A stretch of DNA of 37,504 bases from Clostridia bacterium. Its GTDB lineage: Bacteria; Bacillota; Clostridia; Saccharofermentanales; Saccharofermentanaceae. The notes under the pieces were generated by a model. The model was not told the origin of the DNA. It saw only the letters and a program-made list of their open reading frames with translations, and searched no databases. Positions 14,501 to 23,080 of this stretch are shown here, piece by piece. Within the stretch, counting starts at the first letter, position 1; each line of letters opens with the position of its first letter. The position numbers and the translations under genes were made by a program. Location: the NCBI GenBank assembly GCA_016281535.1, contig JAEEIT010000022.1, forward strand, positions 1-37,504, in the 5' to 3' direction.

Positions 14501-17104
14501 ATAGACGGATTTCAGGATCTGGGCCAGAAGCATATACGCCACCATCAGAAGGATCAGCCAGATGCCGAAGGACGGGATCATGACCGGAAGGTCGAAGAGT
14601 GTAGAGATCCCGGTAAATCCGATCAGAAGTGTGGCCATGACGACGGCCAGCGTCGAGATCGTCAGCTGCACCGAGGCACGGTCCTGGATGAACGGAAGCT
14701 TCGGCGTACGGATCGTGTGGATCACGATGGTCTGCGAGATGATGCCGAACATGAACCAGCCGCACTGGAAGAGTCCTGCCTTCTCCACGGAGTTGAATCC
14801 GAGGATATACCACATCACCAGGAAGCACAGTACGTCGAGCACGGTACTCAGAAGGCCGAAGATAAACATGAACTTCTTGATCCCGTCGATATTCCATTTC
14901 TTCGGAAGAAGGATGCTCTCCTTCTCCACATGGTCGAAGGGCATACCCAGCTGGGCGAAGTCATTGAGGATATTCTGCACCAGGATATGGATCGGAAGGA
15001 GCGGCAGGAACGGCAGGAATATGCTGGCGATCAGGACCGAGAACATATTACCGAAGTTACCGCTGACCGACATCTTCAGGTATTTACTCATATTGGCAAA
15101 GGTGCGGCGTCCTTCGATCACGCCCTCGTCAAGGACATTGAGATCCTTCTCGAGGAGGATGATGTCGGCGACCTCCTTCGCGATATCGACGGCGTTATCT
15201 ACTGAGATGCCGACGTCCGCCTGCTTGAGCGGAAGGCTGTCATTAATGCCGTCACCCATATATCCGACCGTGTGTCCGTTGCTCTGAAGCGCACGGACCA
15301 CGCGCTGTTTCTGGTAGGGAGAGAGCTTACTGAAGATATGGCATTTCTCGACGGCTTCTTTCAGTTCTTCATCGTTCATGGCCTCGACCTTCGCACCGGT
15401 CAGGGTGTACTCGGTCGGGATGCCGAGACGCCCGCAGATGTTGATGGCAACGCCCTCGGAGTCACCGGTCAGAACGACGGTCTTTACGCCGTTCTTCTTC
15501 AGGGCAGCGATCGCCGGGCCGGCCGACGGCTTCGGCGGATCCAGGAAACCGACAAAACCGATCAGGACCATATCGGCCTCATCGCCCACACCGAAGGTAG
15601 ACACGTCGTGGATCTCGTTCTTCTGGGCGACGGCAATGACACGAATGCCCTCAAGGTTATTCGCATCCGCGATCTTCTTGGCATTTTCTTTCAGTTCTTC
15701 GGTGATCGGACGGACCTCGCCCTCGTACTCGATGAAGCTGCAGATCGACAGGATCTCCTCGACGGCACCCTTCGTGATCAGCTGCCGCTTCCCCTTCTTA
15801 TCGCGGAGCACGACGCTCATACGGCGGCGCGAGAAATCGAACGGGATCTCATCTTCTCTTACATACGCTTCCTTCAGTTCGGACAGTTCTTCTTTCTCGC
15901 CGCGGTTGATGATCGCCACATCCATGAGGTTCTTAAGTCCCGTCTGGAAGAAACTATTCATGAAAGCGTGACGGAGGACGCGTTTATCTTCATTTCCGTG
16001 CACGTCCATGTACTTCTCGAGAATGATCTCGTCCTGTGTCAGCGTGCCGGTCTTATCCGTGCAGAACACATCCATCTCACCGAAGGTCTGGATCGCGCCG
16101 AGACGCTTGACGATGGTTTCTTTCTTCGACATGTTGACCGCACCCTTGGCAAGCGAAGAGGTCATAATGACCGGAAGCATCTCCGGCATCAGGCCGACAG
16201 CGATCGTAATACCGAACATCAGGGATTCGAGCCAGTTGCCCTTCGTCAGGAAATTGGCCACAAAGATGATCGGTACCATGACGATCATGAAGGAGATCAG
16301 AAGCTTACTTATCGAGTTGATATTCGTCTCGAAGCTACTCTTATCGTTATAGGTGTTGAGGCTCTTGGCCATGCAGCCGAAATAAGTAGAGTTTCCTGTC
16401 GTGAGGATCACGGCTTTCGCCGAGCCGGAAACAATATTACTTCCCATGAAACCAAGATTATTCAGTTCCGAGATCTCCGATCCCGTCGGATCCGGGCCCG
16501 CGAATTTCTCTACGGGATTGCTCTCGCCCGTTAGCTGGGACTGATCGATAAAGAGGTCCTTCGTCTCGATGAAACGGACATCGCCCGGGAGCATGTCTCC
16601 GGAGGCAAGCTTCACGATATCGCCGGGCACCACTTCTTCCATATCGATCTCCATCACGTTATCGTTACGGATGACATCGATCTTATTACTGATCATCTTC
16701 TGAAGTTTCGTGGCCGCGGAATTGGATTTCTGGGCCTGCACGAAGGAGATGACCGCCGAGATCACGACGACGAAAATAAGCATCAGGAACGTCAGCCAGC
16801 TTGGTTCATCGGCGATGATGACATCGGTAACAAGTGTCACCCCCGCCACTACGAGCAGTACGATATTAAACGGATTGATAATGGCCTCGCGAACTCTCTT
16901 AAGCAGGCTGTTCTCGTTTCCTGCGTCGATGATGTTCCTTCCATACTCTTCGAGCCGGTCACTGGCCTCGACCTGGTTTAAGCCTTCTTCCGAAGTCTGA
17001 AGTTTCTCATACAGTGCCTCATCGCTGATCGCACTTAATGCCGCCAGTTCCTGCTCAACATGGATCTTACGTTCTTCTGTCTTCGCGTCGTTCTTTCTGC
17101 CCAT
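14474..17104 (-). CDS. mgtA: Magnesium-translocating P-type ATPase (MgtA/MgtB type)
   Basis: An 876-residue P-type ATPase. The start at 17104 (MGRKNDAKT) is set by GAGAGGG 6 bp upstream. Motifs in order: actuator loop LTGES (191-195), the TM4 ion-site signature GLMPEMLPV (about 304-312), phosphorylation site DKTGT (Asp350), and hinge GDGIND (617-622). About ten hydrophobic helices match type III P-ATPases. The PEMLP form and the absence of heavy-metal domains point to Mg2+ import, as in MgtA/MgtB, which bring Mg2+ in under limitation. There is no mgtC neighbour and no obvious Mg2+-sensing leader was recognised. The last codons overlap a 23-bp direct repeat. It precedes the zinc-ribbon trio by 211 bp on the same strand, but the trio appears to have its own promoter. 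Confidence 0.93.
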   Translation of the reverse strand: MGRKNDAKTEERKIHVEQELAALSAISDEALYEKLQTSEEGLNQVEASDRLEEYGRNIIDAGNENSLLKRVREAIINPFNIVLLVVAGVTLVTDVIIADEPSWLTFLMLIFVVVISAVISFVQAQKSNSAATKLQKMISNKIDVIRNDNVMEIDMEEVVPGDIVKLASGDMLPGDVRFIETKDLFIDQSQLTGESNPVEKFAGPDPTGSEISELNNLGFMGSNIVSGSAKAVILTTGNSTYFGCMAKSLNTYNDKSSFETNINSISKLLISFMIVMVPIIFVANFLTKGNWLESLMFGITIAVGLMPEMLPVIMTSSLAKGAVNMSKKETIVKRLGAIQTFGEMDVFCTDKTGTLTQDEIILEKYMDVHGNEDKRVLRHAFMNSFFQTGLKNLMDVAIINRGEKEELSELKEAYVREDEIPFDFSRRRMSVVLRDKKGKRQLITKGAVEEILSICSFIEYEGEVRPITEELKENAKKIADANNLEGIRVIAVAQKNEIHDVSTFGVGDEADMVLIGFVGFLDPPKPSAGPAIAALKKNGVKTVVLTGDSEGVAINICGRLGIPTEYTLTGAKVEAMNDEELKEAVEKCHIFSKLSPYQKQRVVRALQSNGHTVGYMGDGINDSLPLKQADVGISVDNAVDIAKEVADIILLEKDLNVLDEGVIEGRRTFANMSKYLKMSVSGNFGNMFSVLIASIFLPFLPLLPIHILVQNILNDFAQLGMPFDHVEKESILLPKKWNIDGIKKFMFIFGLLSTVLDVLCFLVMWYILGFNSVEKAGLFQCGWFMFGIISQTIVIHTIRTPKLPFIQDRASVQLTISTLAVVMATLLIGFTGISTLFDLPVMIPSFGIWLILLMVAYMLLAQILKSVYIRISKEWV

Positions 17105-17197
17105 TTCATTCCCTCTCATCTTTGTCCCGGCATGTGAAGATATGCACTTCCCTGTTCCCCAACAATGAAGCATCGGCACTTCCGTGCCTTCCGTATC

Positions 17198-17225
17198 TTT
17201 ACAGGTATTTAAGATATACTATAAT
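17198..17225 (+). promoter_or_regulatory. Promoter of the patatin-like gene
   Basis: TTTACA (17198-17203) and TATAAT (17220-17225) are 16 bp apart, 51 bp before the ATG. A small stem GGCAC/GTGCC just upstream is of unknown meaning. Confidence 0.65.
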
Positions 17226-17275
17226 GAATCGTATGTAAATATTCGGAAGAACCGCAGTAGGAGGAGTCGTCGCGT

Positions 17276-18136
17276 ATGGAGTCTAACCGTTCAGCACTGA
17301 TCATGGAAGGCGGCGCCATGCGTGGGATGTTCACCTGCGGCGTCATCGACGTACTTATGGAGAACCACATCGATTTCGACGGAGCGGCAGGGATCTCTGC
17401 CGGGGCGGTCTTCGGCTGCAATTTCAAATCCCGGCAGATCGGACGTCCCATACGATATAACAAGACTTTCAGCAGAGATCCCAGGTATGCGAGTTTCCGT
17501 TCTCTTCTTAAGACCGGCGACTACTTCGGCGCCAAGTTCTGCTATGAGACGCTCCCCTTCGAGCTGGATATCTTCGACACGAAGACATTCGCCGAGAATC
17601 CTCTGGCGTTCTATGTCGGCGCCACGGATGTACATACCGGCAAGGCCGTCTATCACCTTTGTACCGACGGGAAAGATACGGATCTTCTGTGGATGCGGGC
17701 ATCTGCATCGATGCCGCTTCTGTCCCACGTCGTCAAGGTAGACGGCTACGAACTTCTCGATGGCGGCATCTCCGATTCTGTCCCCTATGCCTATATGGAA
17801 AGTCTCGGATATAGAAGAAACGTCATCGTGCTCACACAGCCGAAGGGGTACAGGAAGGACAAGGGGCACGGTGGACTGCTGTTCGATCTGGGACTTCGGA
17901 AATACCCGGCTGTCGCGAAAGCCATGAAGGAGCGCTATGCGATGTACAACCGGCAGATGGATGAGATCGATGCACGGCAATCGCGTGGCGAGTCCATCGT
18001 GATCCGGCCGCCGCAGGATCTGGGGATCGGGCGTACCGAGAAGGACCCCGAAGAGCTCGAACGGATCTATCAGATCGGCCGGCAGGAAACCGAGAAGAAA
18101 CTTTCTGAGATCCGCGCATTTCTTAAGGAGAAGTGA
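17276..18136 (+). CDS. Patatin-like phospholipase (YjjU/RssA-type)
   Basis: A 286-residue patatin-fold hydrolase. The oxyanion loop GGAMRG (12-17), nucleophile elbow GISAG with Ser41, and catalytic DGG (Asp162) give the complete Ser-Asp dyad. The length fits bacterial patatin-like proteins of the YjjU kind. There is no signal peptide, so it acts in the cytoplasm or at the inner membrane face, with lipid acyl hydrolase activity the family role. GGAGGAG precedes the start. The next gene (aldo/keto reductase) follows after 109 bp and has its own -10-like element, so operon membership is uncertain. The physiological substrate cannot be read from sequence. Confidence 0.92.
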   Translation: MESNRSALIMEGGAMRGMFTCGVIDVLMENHIDFDGAAGISAGAVFGCNFKSRQIGRPIRYNKTFSRDPRYASFRSLLKTGDYFGAKFCYETLPFELDIFDTKTFAENPLAFYVGATDVHTGKAVYHLCTDGKDTDLLWMRASASMPLLSHVVKVDGYELLDGGISDSVPYAYMESLGYRRNVIVLTQPKGYRKDKGHGGLLFDLGLRKYPAVAKAMKERYAMYNRQMDEIDARQSRGESIVIRPPQDLGIGRTEKDPEELERIYQIGRQETEKKLSEIRAFLKEK

Positions 18137-18245
18137 CCGGCCGCACGACCCGGAAAGAAAGAACAGAACCGAAGAGACAGTGCTTTTCTCGAAGAATACG
18201 ATTTGTTAGAATGAAGAAAAGACATCGCATATGGGGGGATGATTT

Positions 18246-19433
18246 ATGCAGACACGGAACGGATTCCCTATCTTAGGCTTCGGGTGCATGCGGTTTGCCA
18301 CGAAGGGCAGGAGCATTGACTTCGAGAAGGCGGAAGCGCAGCTTCTTCGTGCGATCGAGCTGGGTGTGACGTATTGGGATACAGCATATATTTATCCCGG
18401 CAGTGAAGATACCATCGGACGTGTCATGGAGAAGCACGGACTGCGCGACAAGATCATCCTGACAACGAAGCTTCCGCAGTATCTCGTGAAGAAGCGCGAG
18501 GATCTGGATAAATATCTGGACGAGGAACTCAGACGCCTTCGCACCGATCACCTCGACTATTATCTTTTCCATCACATGACGGATGTTGCGCAGTGGGAGC
18601 GGCTGGAAGCGCTCGGTGTGCGCGAATGGATCGCGGAGAAGAAATCGCAGGGCAAGTTTCTGCATGTGGGTTTCTCCTTCCACGGGAATACGGAGATGTA
18701 CCTGAAACTTCTGGATGCGTACGGCTGGGAGCTCAGTCTCGTGCAGTACAATTATATGGATGAGCATTCGCAGGCCGGGCGTGAAGGGATCTGCGCCGCT
18801 TACGCCAAGGGCGTGCCGGTGTTCATCATGGAACCGCTTCGTGGCGGCAAGCTCGTCGATCTTCTTCCCGAGAAAGCCAAGAAACAGATCGCTTCGGACT
18901 CCCATGGCTGGAGCCCGGCCGAGTGGGCATTCCGCTGGCTGTGGAACCAGAAGGAGGTCACCTGTGTGCTCTCGGGCATGAATTCCATCGAGATGCTCGA
19001 GGAGAATGCCCGCATCGCATCAGATGTCAAAGCCGGTGCCTGGGGCGAAGACGAGAACGCCATGATCGACAGGATCCGCACATATATCAACGAGAATACG
19101 AAGGTCGGCTGCACCGGCTGTAAATACTGTCTCCCCTGCCCTCGAGGCGTGGATATTCCGGGCGTTTTCTCCTGCTATAACCATATGTATTCGGAGAGCA
19201 AAGGCTCCGGGAGGAAGGAATACTTCCAGACGATCGCGCTGCGTCTTCAGCCGGCTGATGCCGCGCGCTGTGTGGAGTGCGGGAAATGCGAGCAGCACTG
19301 TCCGCAGAATATCCCGATCCGGCAGAAACTGAAGGAGGCCTCCCGGGCACTTCAGCCCATGCCATATAAAGTGGCGGCGAAGTTCGCGCGCCGTTTCCTC
19401 GTCGGAAAGAAGAAAGCCACGTCTGACAACTGA
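18246..19433 (+). CDS. Aldo/keto reductase with C-terminal 4Fe-4S ferredoxin domain (COG1453)
   Basis: A 395-residue two-domain oxidoreductase. Residues 1-275 form the aldo/keto reductase barrel, with the family residues Asp45, Tyr50, Lys75 and the His pair at 109-110 visible. Residues 285-360 carry two cysteine clusters: C289/C292/C295/C298 followed by P, and C342/C345/C348/C352 followed by P (CxxCxxCxxxCP). These are the motifs of a two-cluster ferredoxin-like domain and mark the COG1453 branch common in anaerobes. The likely activity is reduction of a carbonyl with electrons passing through the clusters; the substrate is unknown. A GGGGGGA ribosome site precedes the ATG. The 9-mer AGTGCTTTT (18179) and TAGAAT (18207-18212) lie upstream. 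Confidence 0.93.
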   Translation: MQTRNGFPILGFGCMRFATKGRSIDFEKAEAQLLRAIELGVTYWDTAYIYPGSEDTIGRVMEKHGLRDKIILTTKLPQYLVKKREDLDKYLDEELRRLRTDHLDYYLFHHMTDVAQWERLEALGVREWIAEKKSQGKFLHVGFSFHGNTEMYLKLLDAYGWELSLVQYNYMDEHSQAGREGICAAYAKGVPVFIMEPLRGGKLVDLLPEKAKKQIASDSHGWSPAEWAFRWLWNQKEVTCVLSGMNSIEMLEENARIASDVKAGAWGEDENAMIDRIRTYINENTKVGCTGCKYCLPCPRGVDIPGVFSCYNHMYSESKGSGRKEYFQTIALRLQPADAARCVECGKCEQHCPQNIPIRQKLKEASRALQPMPYKVAAKFARRFLVGKKKATSDN

Positions 19434-19479
19434 GCGTAAAGATACCGTTCTCGTAGGGGATGTGCCTCACCGCCGGGGA

Positions 19480-20712
19480 TTACTTCTCTTCCGGTTCTTT
19501 CACATGCGCCTCGATCGCATCGCGCATCTGCTCGAGATAGCCGTTCGGGCCCATCGAAGCCGCGCTCTGATCGATATAGGAAATCAGTTCCCGCGCCAGT
19601 TCGTCTGAGATCTGCGGCGGCTTCGCTCCTCCGGGCGGATTCTTCGCACGCCCGGCATCACCCAAGCCACGATCCCCGTTCTCCCCGCGGCCATCAACGG
19701 AAGCACCTTCTCCTGTCCCGTCAGATTCGTTCTCCTCTGCCGGTACAGCAATCAGCGGACGAAGAGCAAAAGCCAGAATTACCATCGCCAGGATCCATAC
19801 CCCGCCCATGATCATCGAAAGATTCCGGACCGACACACGCCATGCCTGAAGCTTAGCGGATCCATCCTCGAAGAGAATATATGTACGAGCGAATTCCGAG
19901 ACGCCAGTCTCTTCCGTCGATTTCTCTTTCCCATCCTCCTCGAAAGGAAGATTCCATTCCCCATCCTCCTCGAAAGGAAGATTCCATCCGGATTCATAAG
20001 AACCAAAGCCAATAGATACAAATTCCCTGGACCAGGAACAGTAGCGGTACTCTCCATGCCATCCGATGCGATTTCCCTCCGCCATCAGTTCATCCGCTGT
20101 AGTAGAAAGATCTGTGTCATCCGTAAAGCTCAGGTCATTATATCCACCGAAAGAATCATAAGTATATTTCTTCGAAGTCTCTGATCTATACCGTTCGCCG
20201 ATATAGAAATACCCGACTGGCGATATCACCAATTTACTGTCCCAGAGAATGATCTGATCCCCATCTTCATCCGTTATCACGGTCGTCGAGATCGGCCTCA
20301 GGTTCTCATAGTCCTCTTCAAGCGTATAACCCTGGCCTTCTTTCCGGAGCGTGCAGGATGGCACATACCTTGTCTCAGCATGTATACTGAACTTCGCCTC
20401 GCCCATCTGTGCATGAAACCGATTGGCTGAATCGATAGCCTCCGTTCGAATGTAGTTCCATTCTGTTGTGTAAACCATCTCGTCTTCCAGACTGTAATCC
20501 TGACTGTAGATCACATTCCCGCGGGTTTCGTAGTAATCGATGATCTCGATATACTTCCGGACGCGGCGATGAAGCTTCTCGTCCAGTGCTTCCTCAAGAG
20601 ACTTCTTATCTCCGATGGCCTTTACTGCGACGGCAGAAGCACTGACCAGAAGCAGTACAGCTCCGATCAGAAGTAAAGACAGTCCATAGGCATGCCGGGT
20701 TCTCTTCTTCAT
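19480..20712 (-). CDS. Two-TM protein of unknown function, second of a paralogous pair
   Basis: A 410-residue membrane protein. One TM helix at residues 10-32 and another near 300-320 enclose an outer domain of about 260 residues. The cytoplasmic tail begins with a Gly/Pro/Asp-rich low-complexity stretch and ends in a conserved helix, SMGPNGYLEQMRDAIEAHV. That tail, an outer block IGWHGEYRYCSW and ITDEDGDQI all have counterparts in the upstream gene, with which it overlaps by 4 bp (ATGA). A 30-bp in-frame tandem duplication gives WNLPFEEDGE/WNLPFEEDGK near residue 245. The topology is that of a sensor (two TM helices, large outer domain), but no kinase, cyclase or methyl-accepting domain follows. 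Function unknown. Confidence 0.87.
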   Translation of the reverse strand: MKKRTRHAYGLSLLLIGAVLLLVSASAVAVKAIGDKKSLEEALDEKLHRRVRKYIEIIDYYETRGNVIYSQDYSLEDEMVYTTEWNYIRTEAIDSANRFHAQMGEAKFSIHAETRYVPSCTLRKEGQGYTLEEDYENLRPISTTVITDEDGDQIILWDSKLVISPVGYFYIGERYRSETSKKYTYDSFGGYNDLSFTDDTDLSTTADELMAEGNRIGWHGEYRYCSWSREFVSIGFGSYESGWNLPFEEDGEWNLPFEEDGKEKSTEETGVSEFARTYILFEDGSAKLQAWRVSVRNLSMIMGGVWILAMVILAFALRPLIAVPAEENESDGTGEGASVDGRGENGDRGLGDAGRAKNPPGGAKPPQISDELARELISYIDQSAASMGPNGYLEQMRDAIEAHVKEPEEK

Positions 20713-22004
20713 GAATCTTCCTCCGGTTTCTCACGTGACGCACGGCGGGAATCGATCTCATCACGCAGCTGGTCAAGATAGCCGTTCGGCCCCATCGACT
20801 GTTCCACGTCCGTTATCTTAGAAAGGAGCACTTTCGCCACCTGATCCGGGATGTGGTCATCCTCTTCTTTATGACCGTCAGATCCGGCTTCTTCCCATTC
20901 CGGAATTTTCGATTTACGAAGTTCGATCGCCACGGCGCCCGCAAGGATCAGGACATAGGCAACCGCAGCATAAACGGATACGCGCCTGACCTGATTCTTT
21001 AAGGTCTTTAGCTGTGGGGCAGCATCTACGAAGAGTATCATGGGCGTCCGGCTTTGGGATTGGAACAGAAAACCGGAATCGCTTGTAGTCAGATACGTTT
21101 CTTCTGACAGGAAAGGACCTGCAGCCTGGATATCCGCGGAATCAAAAGAAACGCTGTATGTCCCGTTTCCGTACGGTTCAATCGACACATCTCCGGTCAC
21201 TGGATCTTCCGAATAAGAAAAAATCTCATTCGGAAAGGACAGAATTGGCGTGAGCCAGGTGCTTTTTTCCACAACGGTGAAACTGATGTACCTATAGTCG
21301 CCACACCAGCCGATCTCACTATAACTCTGCCATGGGTTCTCATCCTGCTTGACCAGAATTCTTTGTGCAATTTCCGTGCCCGCCTCGGCAAGAGACGCAT
21401 TCGCCTCGCTTTCTTGATTCAGGCCGAGGCAGATATCCACGATTTCCTTCTTCTCGCTGTCATACCCCTGACTCAGCTTATATGTAAGTCCTCCGTATTC
21501 GATGATCGGAGAATCGCCGAGCATATATGCTCTATCCCCGTCCGGATCGGTAATGATCCCTCCTGCGATACGGTTGATCCGGGACGAATCGATATAACGC
21601 AATTCGTCCATACTAAAGTGCGGAAAATCACGGGAATTCTCTTCACTGCTCATATAGGAGTCGGTCATGCTACCAGGATAGACAATGTATTCCGGCGTTT
21701 CTTCCGGTTCTTCATAATCTTCGGGATTCATTTCCACTTCTTCTGTCTTCGCTTCCATCATCAGATTCTTCCAATTAACGAAAGTGATGCATTTCGTTCT
21801 CCGGATCTGAAGCTTCTCATCGATCTCCGATACGATCCTGTTCTTCATCCACTTTGATCCAAGCAAGATGGACGGAATCAGGATCACCGGCAGCACGATT
21901 GCGATAAACAGTGACACTTTCAGGGGGAGTCTGCGATGTTTCTTTTTCTTCTTTTCCGGAACCTGGATTTCCGAGGGTTCCGAAAGATTCATCTCGTTTG
22001 CCAT
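20709..22004 (-). CDS. Two-TM protein of unknown function, first of a paralogous pair
   Basis: A 431-residue protein. A short cytoplasmic start with a lysine/arginine patch (KKKKKHRRLPLK) leads into TM1 (VSLFIAIVLPVILIPSILLG). An outer domain of about 280 residues follows, with acidic Pro/Glu stretches and the block IGWCGDYRYISF. TM2 (SVYAAVAYVLILAGAVAIEL) and an acidic cytoplasmic tail close it, ending SMGPNGYLDQLRDEIDSR. This last motif is nearly identical in the paralogue while the rest has diverged, so it is the likely functional contact. GAGGAAAG precedes the start; a TGATATGAT extended -10 (hexamer at 22097-22102, minus strand) is a promoter candidate. Sensor-like topology, no recognised output domain. 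Confidence 0.87.
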   Translation of the reverse strand: MANEMNLSEPSEIQVPEKKKKKHRRLPLKVSLFIAIVLPVILIPSILLGSKWMKNRIVSEIDEKLQIRRTKCITFVNWKNLMMEAKTEEVEMNPEDYEEPEETPEYIVYPGSMTDSYMSSEENSRDFPHFSMDELRYIDSSRINRIAGGIITDPDGDRAYMLGDSPIIEYGGLTYKLSQGYDSEKKEIVDICLGLNQESEANASLAEAGTEIAQRILVKQDENPWQSYSEIGWCGDYRYISFTVVEKSTWLTPILSFPNEIFSYSEDPVTGDVSIEPYGNGTYSVSFDSADIQAAGPFLSEETYLTTSDSGFLFQSQSRTPMILFVDAAPQLKTLKNQVRRVSVYAAVAYVLILAGAVAIELRKSKIPEWEEAGSDGHKEEDDHIPDQVAKVLLSKITDVEQSMGPNGYLDQLRDEIDSRRASREKPEEDS

Positions 22005-22181
22005 AACACACTTTCCTCATTTTCCTTCTTCCGTCTCCGGGATCCTCCCACTTCGGAGATTCCCGCCCCCATTACGGAAGGCTACTCTATATTATCATCA
22101 TATCAGATAATTCGCGCACACGTTACTATTAGGACAGAATATTTATGACAGGAATCACTTCTTCCCAAGCGGCGGATGCTT

Positions 22182-22187
22182 TATAAT
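22182..22187 (+). promoter_or_regulatory. -10 element of the TerB-like gene
   Basis: TATAAT lies 30 bp upstream of the ATG at 22217. No good -35 is seen at the right distance, so only the -10 is proposed. Confidence 0.45.
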
Positions 22188-22216
22188 ATAGAAAAACACA
22201 TCTTAAGGAGAGAACT

Positions 22217-22915
22217 ATGCTTGGTAAAATGTTAATGCGTTCTGTTACCCGTGATCTGACCGGAGGTTTCGTCGGCGGACTCGGCCGCGCCGCAGCTTTC
22301 GGCGCCGGAGCGGCGCTCGTCTCCGAGCTTCTTTCCGGAAACCAGTCCCGTACGGCGGCCCCTGCCGGAAACTATATGCCCGGACAGGCCAATACCACTC
22401 CGAACAGCAATACCACCAATGTGGCGAATATCGCGCTCGCGAGGATCGCGCTGTGTTACTATATCGCGAAGTCCGACGGCCGCATCTCTCCTGAAGAGCA
22501 GATGGACCTCGACTATATGTGCTCGAGCCTGATGAATAATCCGAACGCATCGAGCAACTTCAGAAACGAACTGCAGTCCATCGTCAATGACCGTTCGATG
22601 AATTTCATGAACGTCGAGAAGTATCTTAACCGCCTGGATGTCAATACGCTGAATCTTCTGCTTGCCGATGCGCAGCGTATCGCGGAGCTGACCGACGGCG
22701 TGACGGAGAATGAGCGGAAAGCCATGACGGTCTTCCAGAACTACATCTACGGTAAGCAGGGCTTCCCGGGCGGCAACATGAACGCCCAGTTCGCCGGCAC
22801 CGCTCGTGTGATCAACCTCAAGTGCACCGGCTGCGGCGCGGATCTTCAGATCAATGACAGCCGCACCGAGACATACTGCCCGTATTGCGGAAGCAAGCAG
22901 ATCATCATGCACTGA
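22217..22915 (+). CDS. TerB-like helical domain protein with C-terminal zinc ribbon
   Basis: A 232-residue protein. A glycine/alanine-rich N-terminus (GGFVGGLGRAAAFGAGAAL) may form a membrane-inserting or helix-packing hairpin. A Pro/Asn/Thr linker follows, then a helical domain (about 70-185) with the acidic SDGRISPEEQMDLDYM pattern of TerB-like proteins; this loop can bind metal in TerB relatives. A zinc ribbon closes the protein (C203/C206/C221/C224, ending CPYCGSKQIIMH). TerB homologues are linked to tellurite resistance and stress response, but no other ter gene is here. AAGGAGAG precedes the start. It stands alone between divergent and terminator signals. Domain call moderate, coding call high. 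Confidence 0.85.
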   Translation: MLGKMLMRSVTRDLTGGFVGGLGRAAAFGAGAALVSELLSGNQSRTAAPAGNYMPGQANTTPNSNTTNVANIALARIALCYYIAKSDGRISPEEQMDLDYMCSSLMNNPNASSNFRNELQSIVNDRSMNFMNVEKYLNRLDVNTLNLLLADAQRIAELTDGVTENERKAMTVFQNYIYGKQGFPGGNMNAQFAGTARVINLKCTGCGADLQINDSRTETYCPYCGSKQIIMH

Positions 22916-22948
22916 TACGAAGCCTGTCATCCATAGAAGAAACTGATC

Positions 22949-22974
22949 CAAAAGCACTGGCAACAGTGCTTTTG
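22949..22974. terminator. Perfect 11-bp hairpin terminator made of two AGTGCTTTT 9-mers
   Basis: CAAAAGCACTG (22949-22959) pairs with CAGTGCTTTTG (22964-22974) around GCAA. The A-tract and T-tract lie inside the stem, so it can end transcription from either side; it is 33 bp past the TerB-like stop. The same 9-mer recurs alone at 22995-23003. Confidence 0.7.
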
Positions 22975-22994
22975 CTATGCAAGCCTCCTCGGAC

Positions 22995-23025
22995 AGTGCT
23001 TTTGCATCGTAAAACGTTTTAGTAT
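22995..23025 (+). promoter_or_regulatory. AGTGCTTTT element 16 bp upstream of a -10-like TAGTAT
   Basis: AGTGCTTTT (22995-23003) is followed after 16 bp by TAGTAT (23020-23025), 56 bp before the MATE start. The same layout with TATAAT is found in front of rsfS, so the 9-mer may supply a -35-like element (TGCTTT, 17-bp spacer). Confidence 0.4.
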
Positions 23026-23080
23026 TTCTCTTTTCTGCACAAAGAGTTGACCTGCGCGAAAGTCCCTACTTCATGGTAGA

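Noticed and set aside
15272-16534. A 420-codon open frame on the plus strand
   Set aside because: Antisense to the P-type ATPase core; the composition is His/Asp/Arg-rich with no domain.
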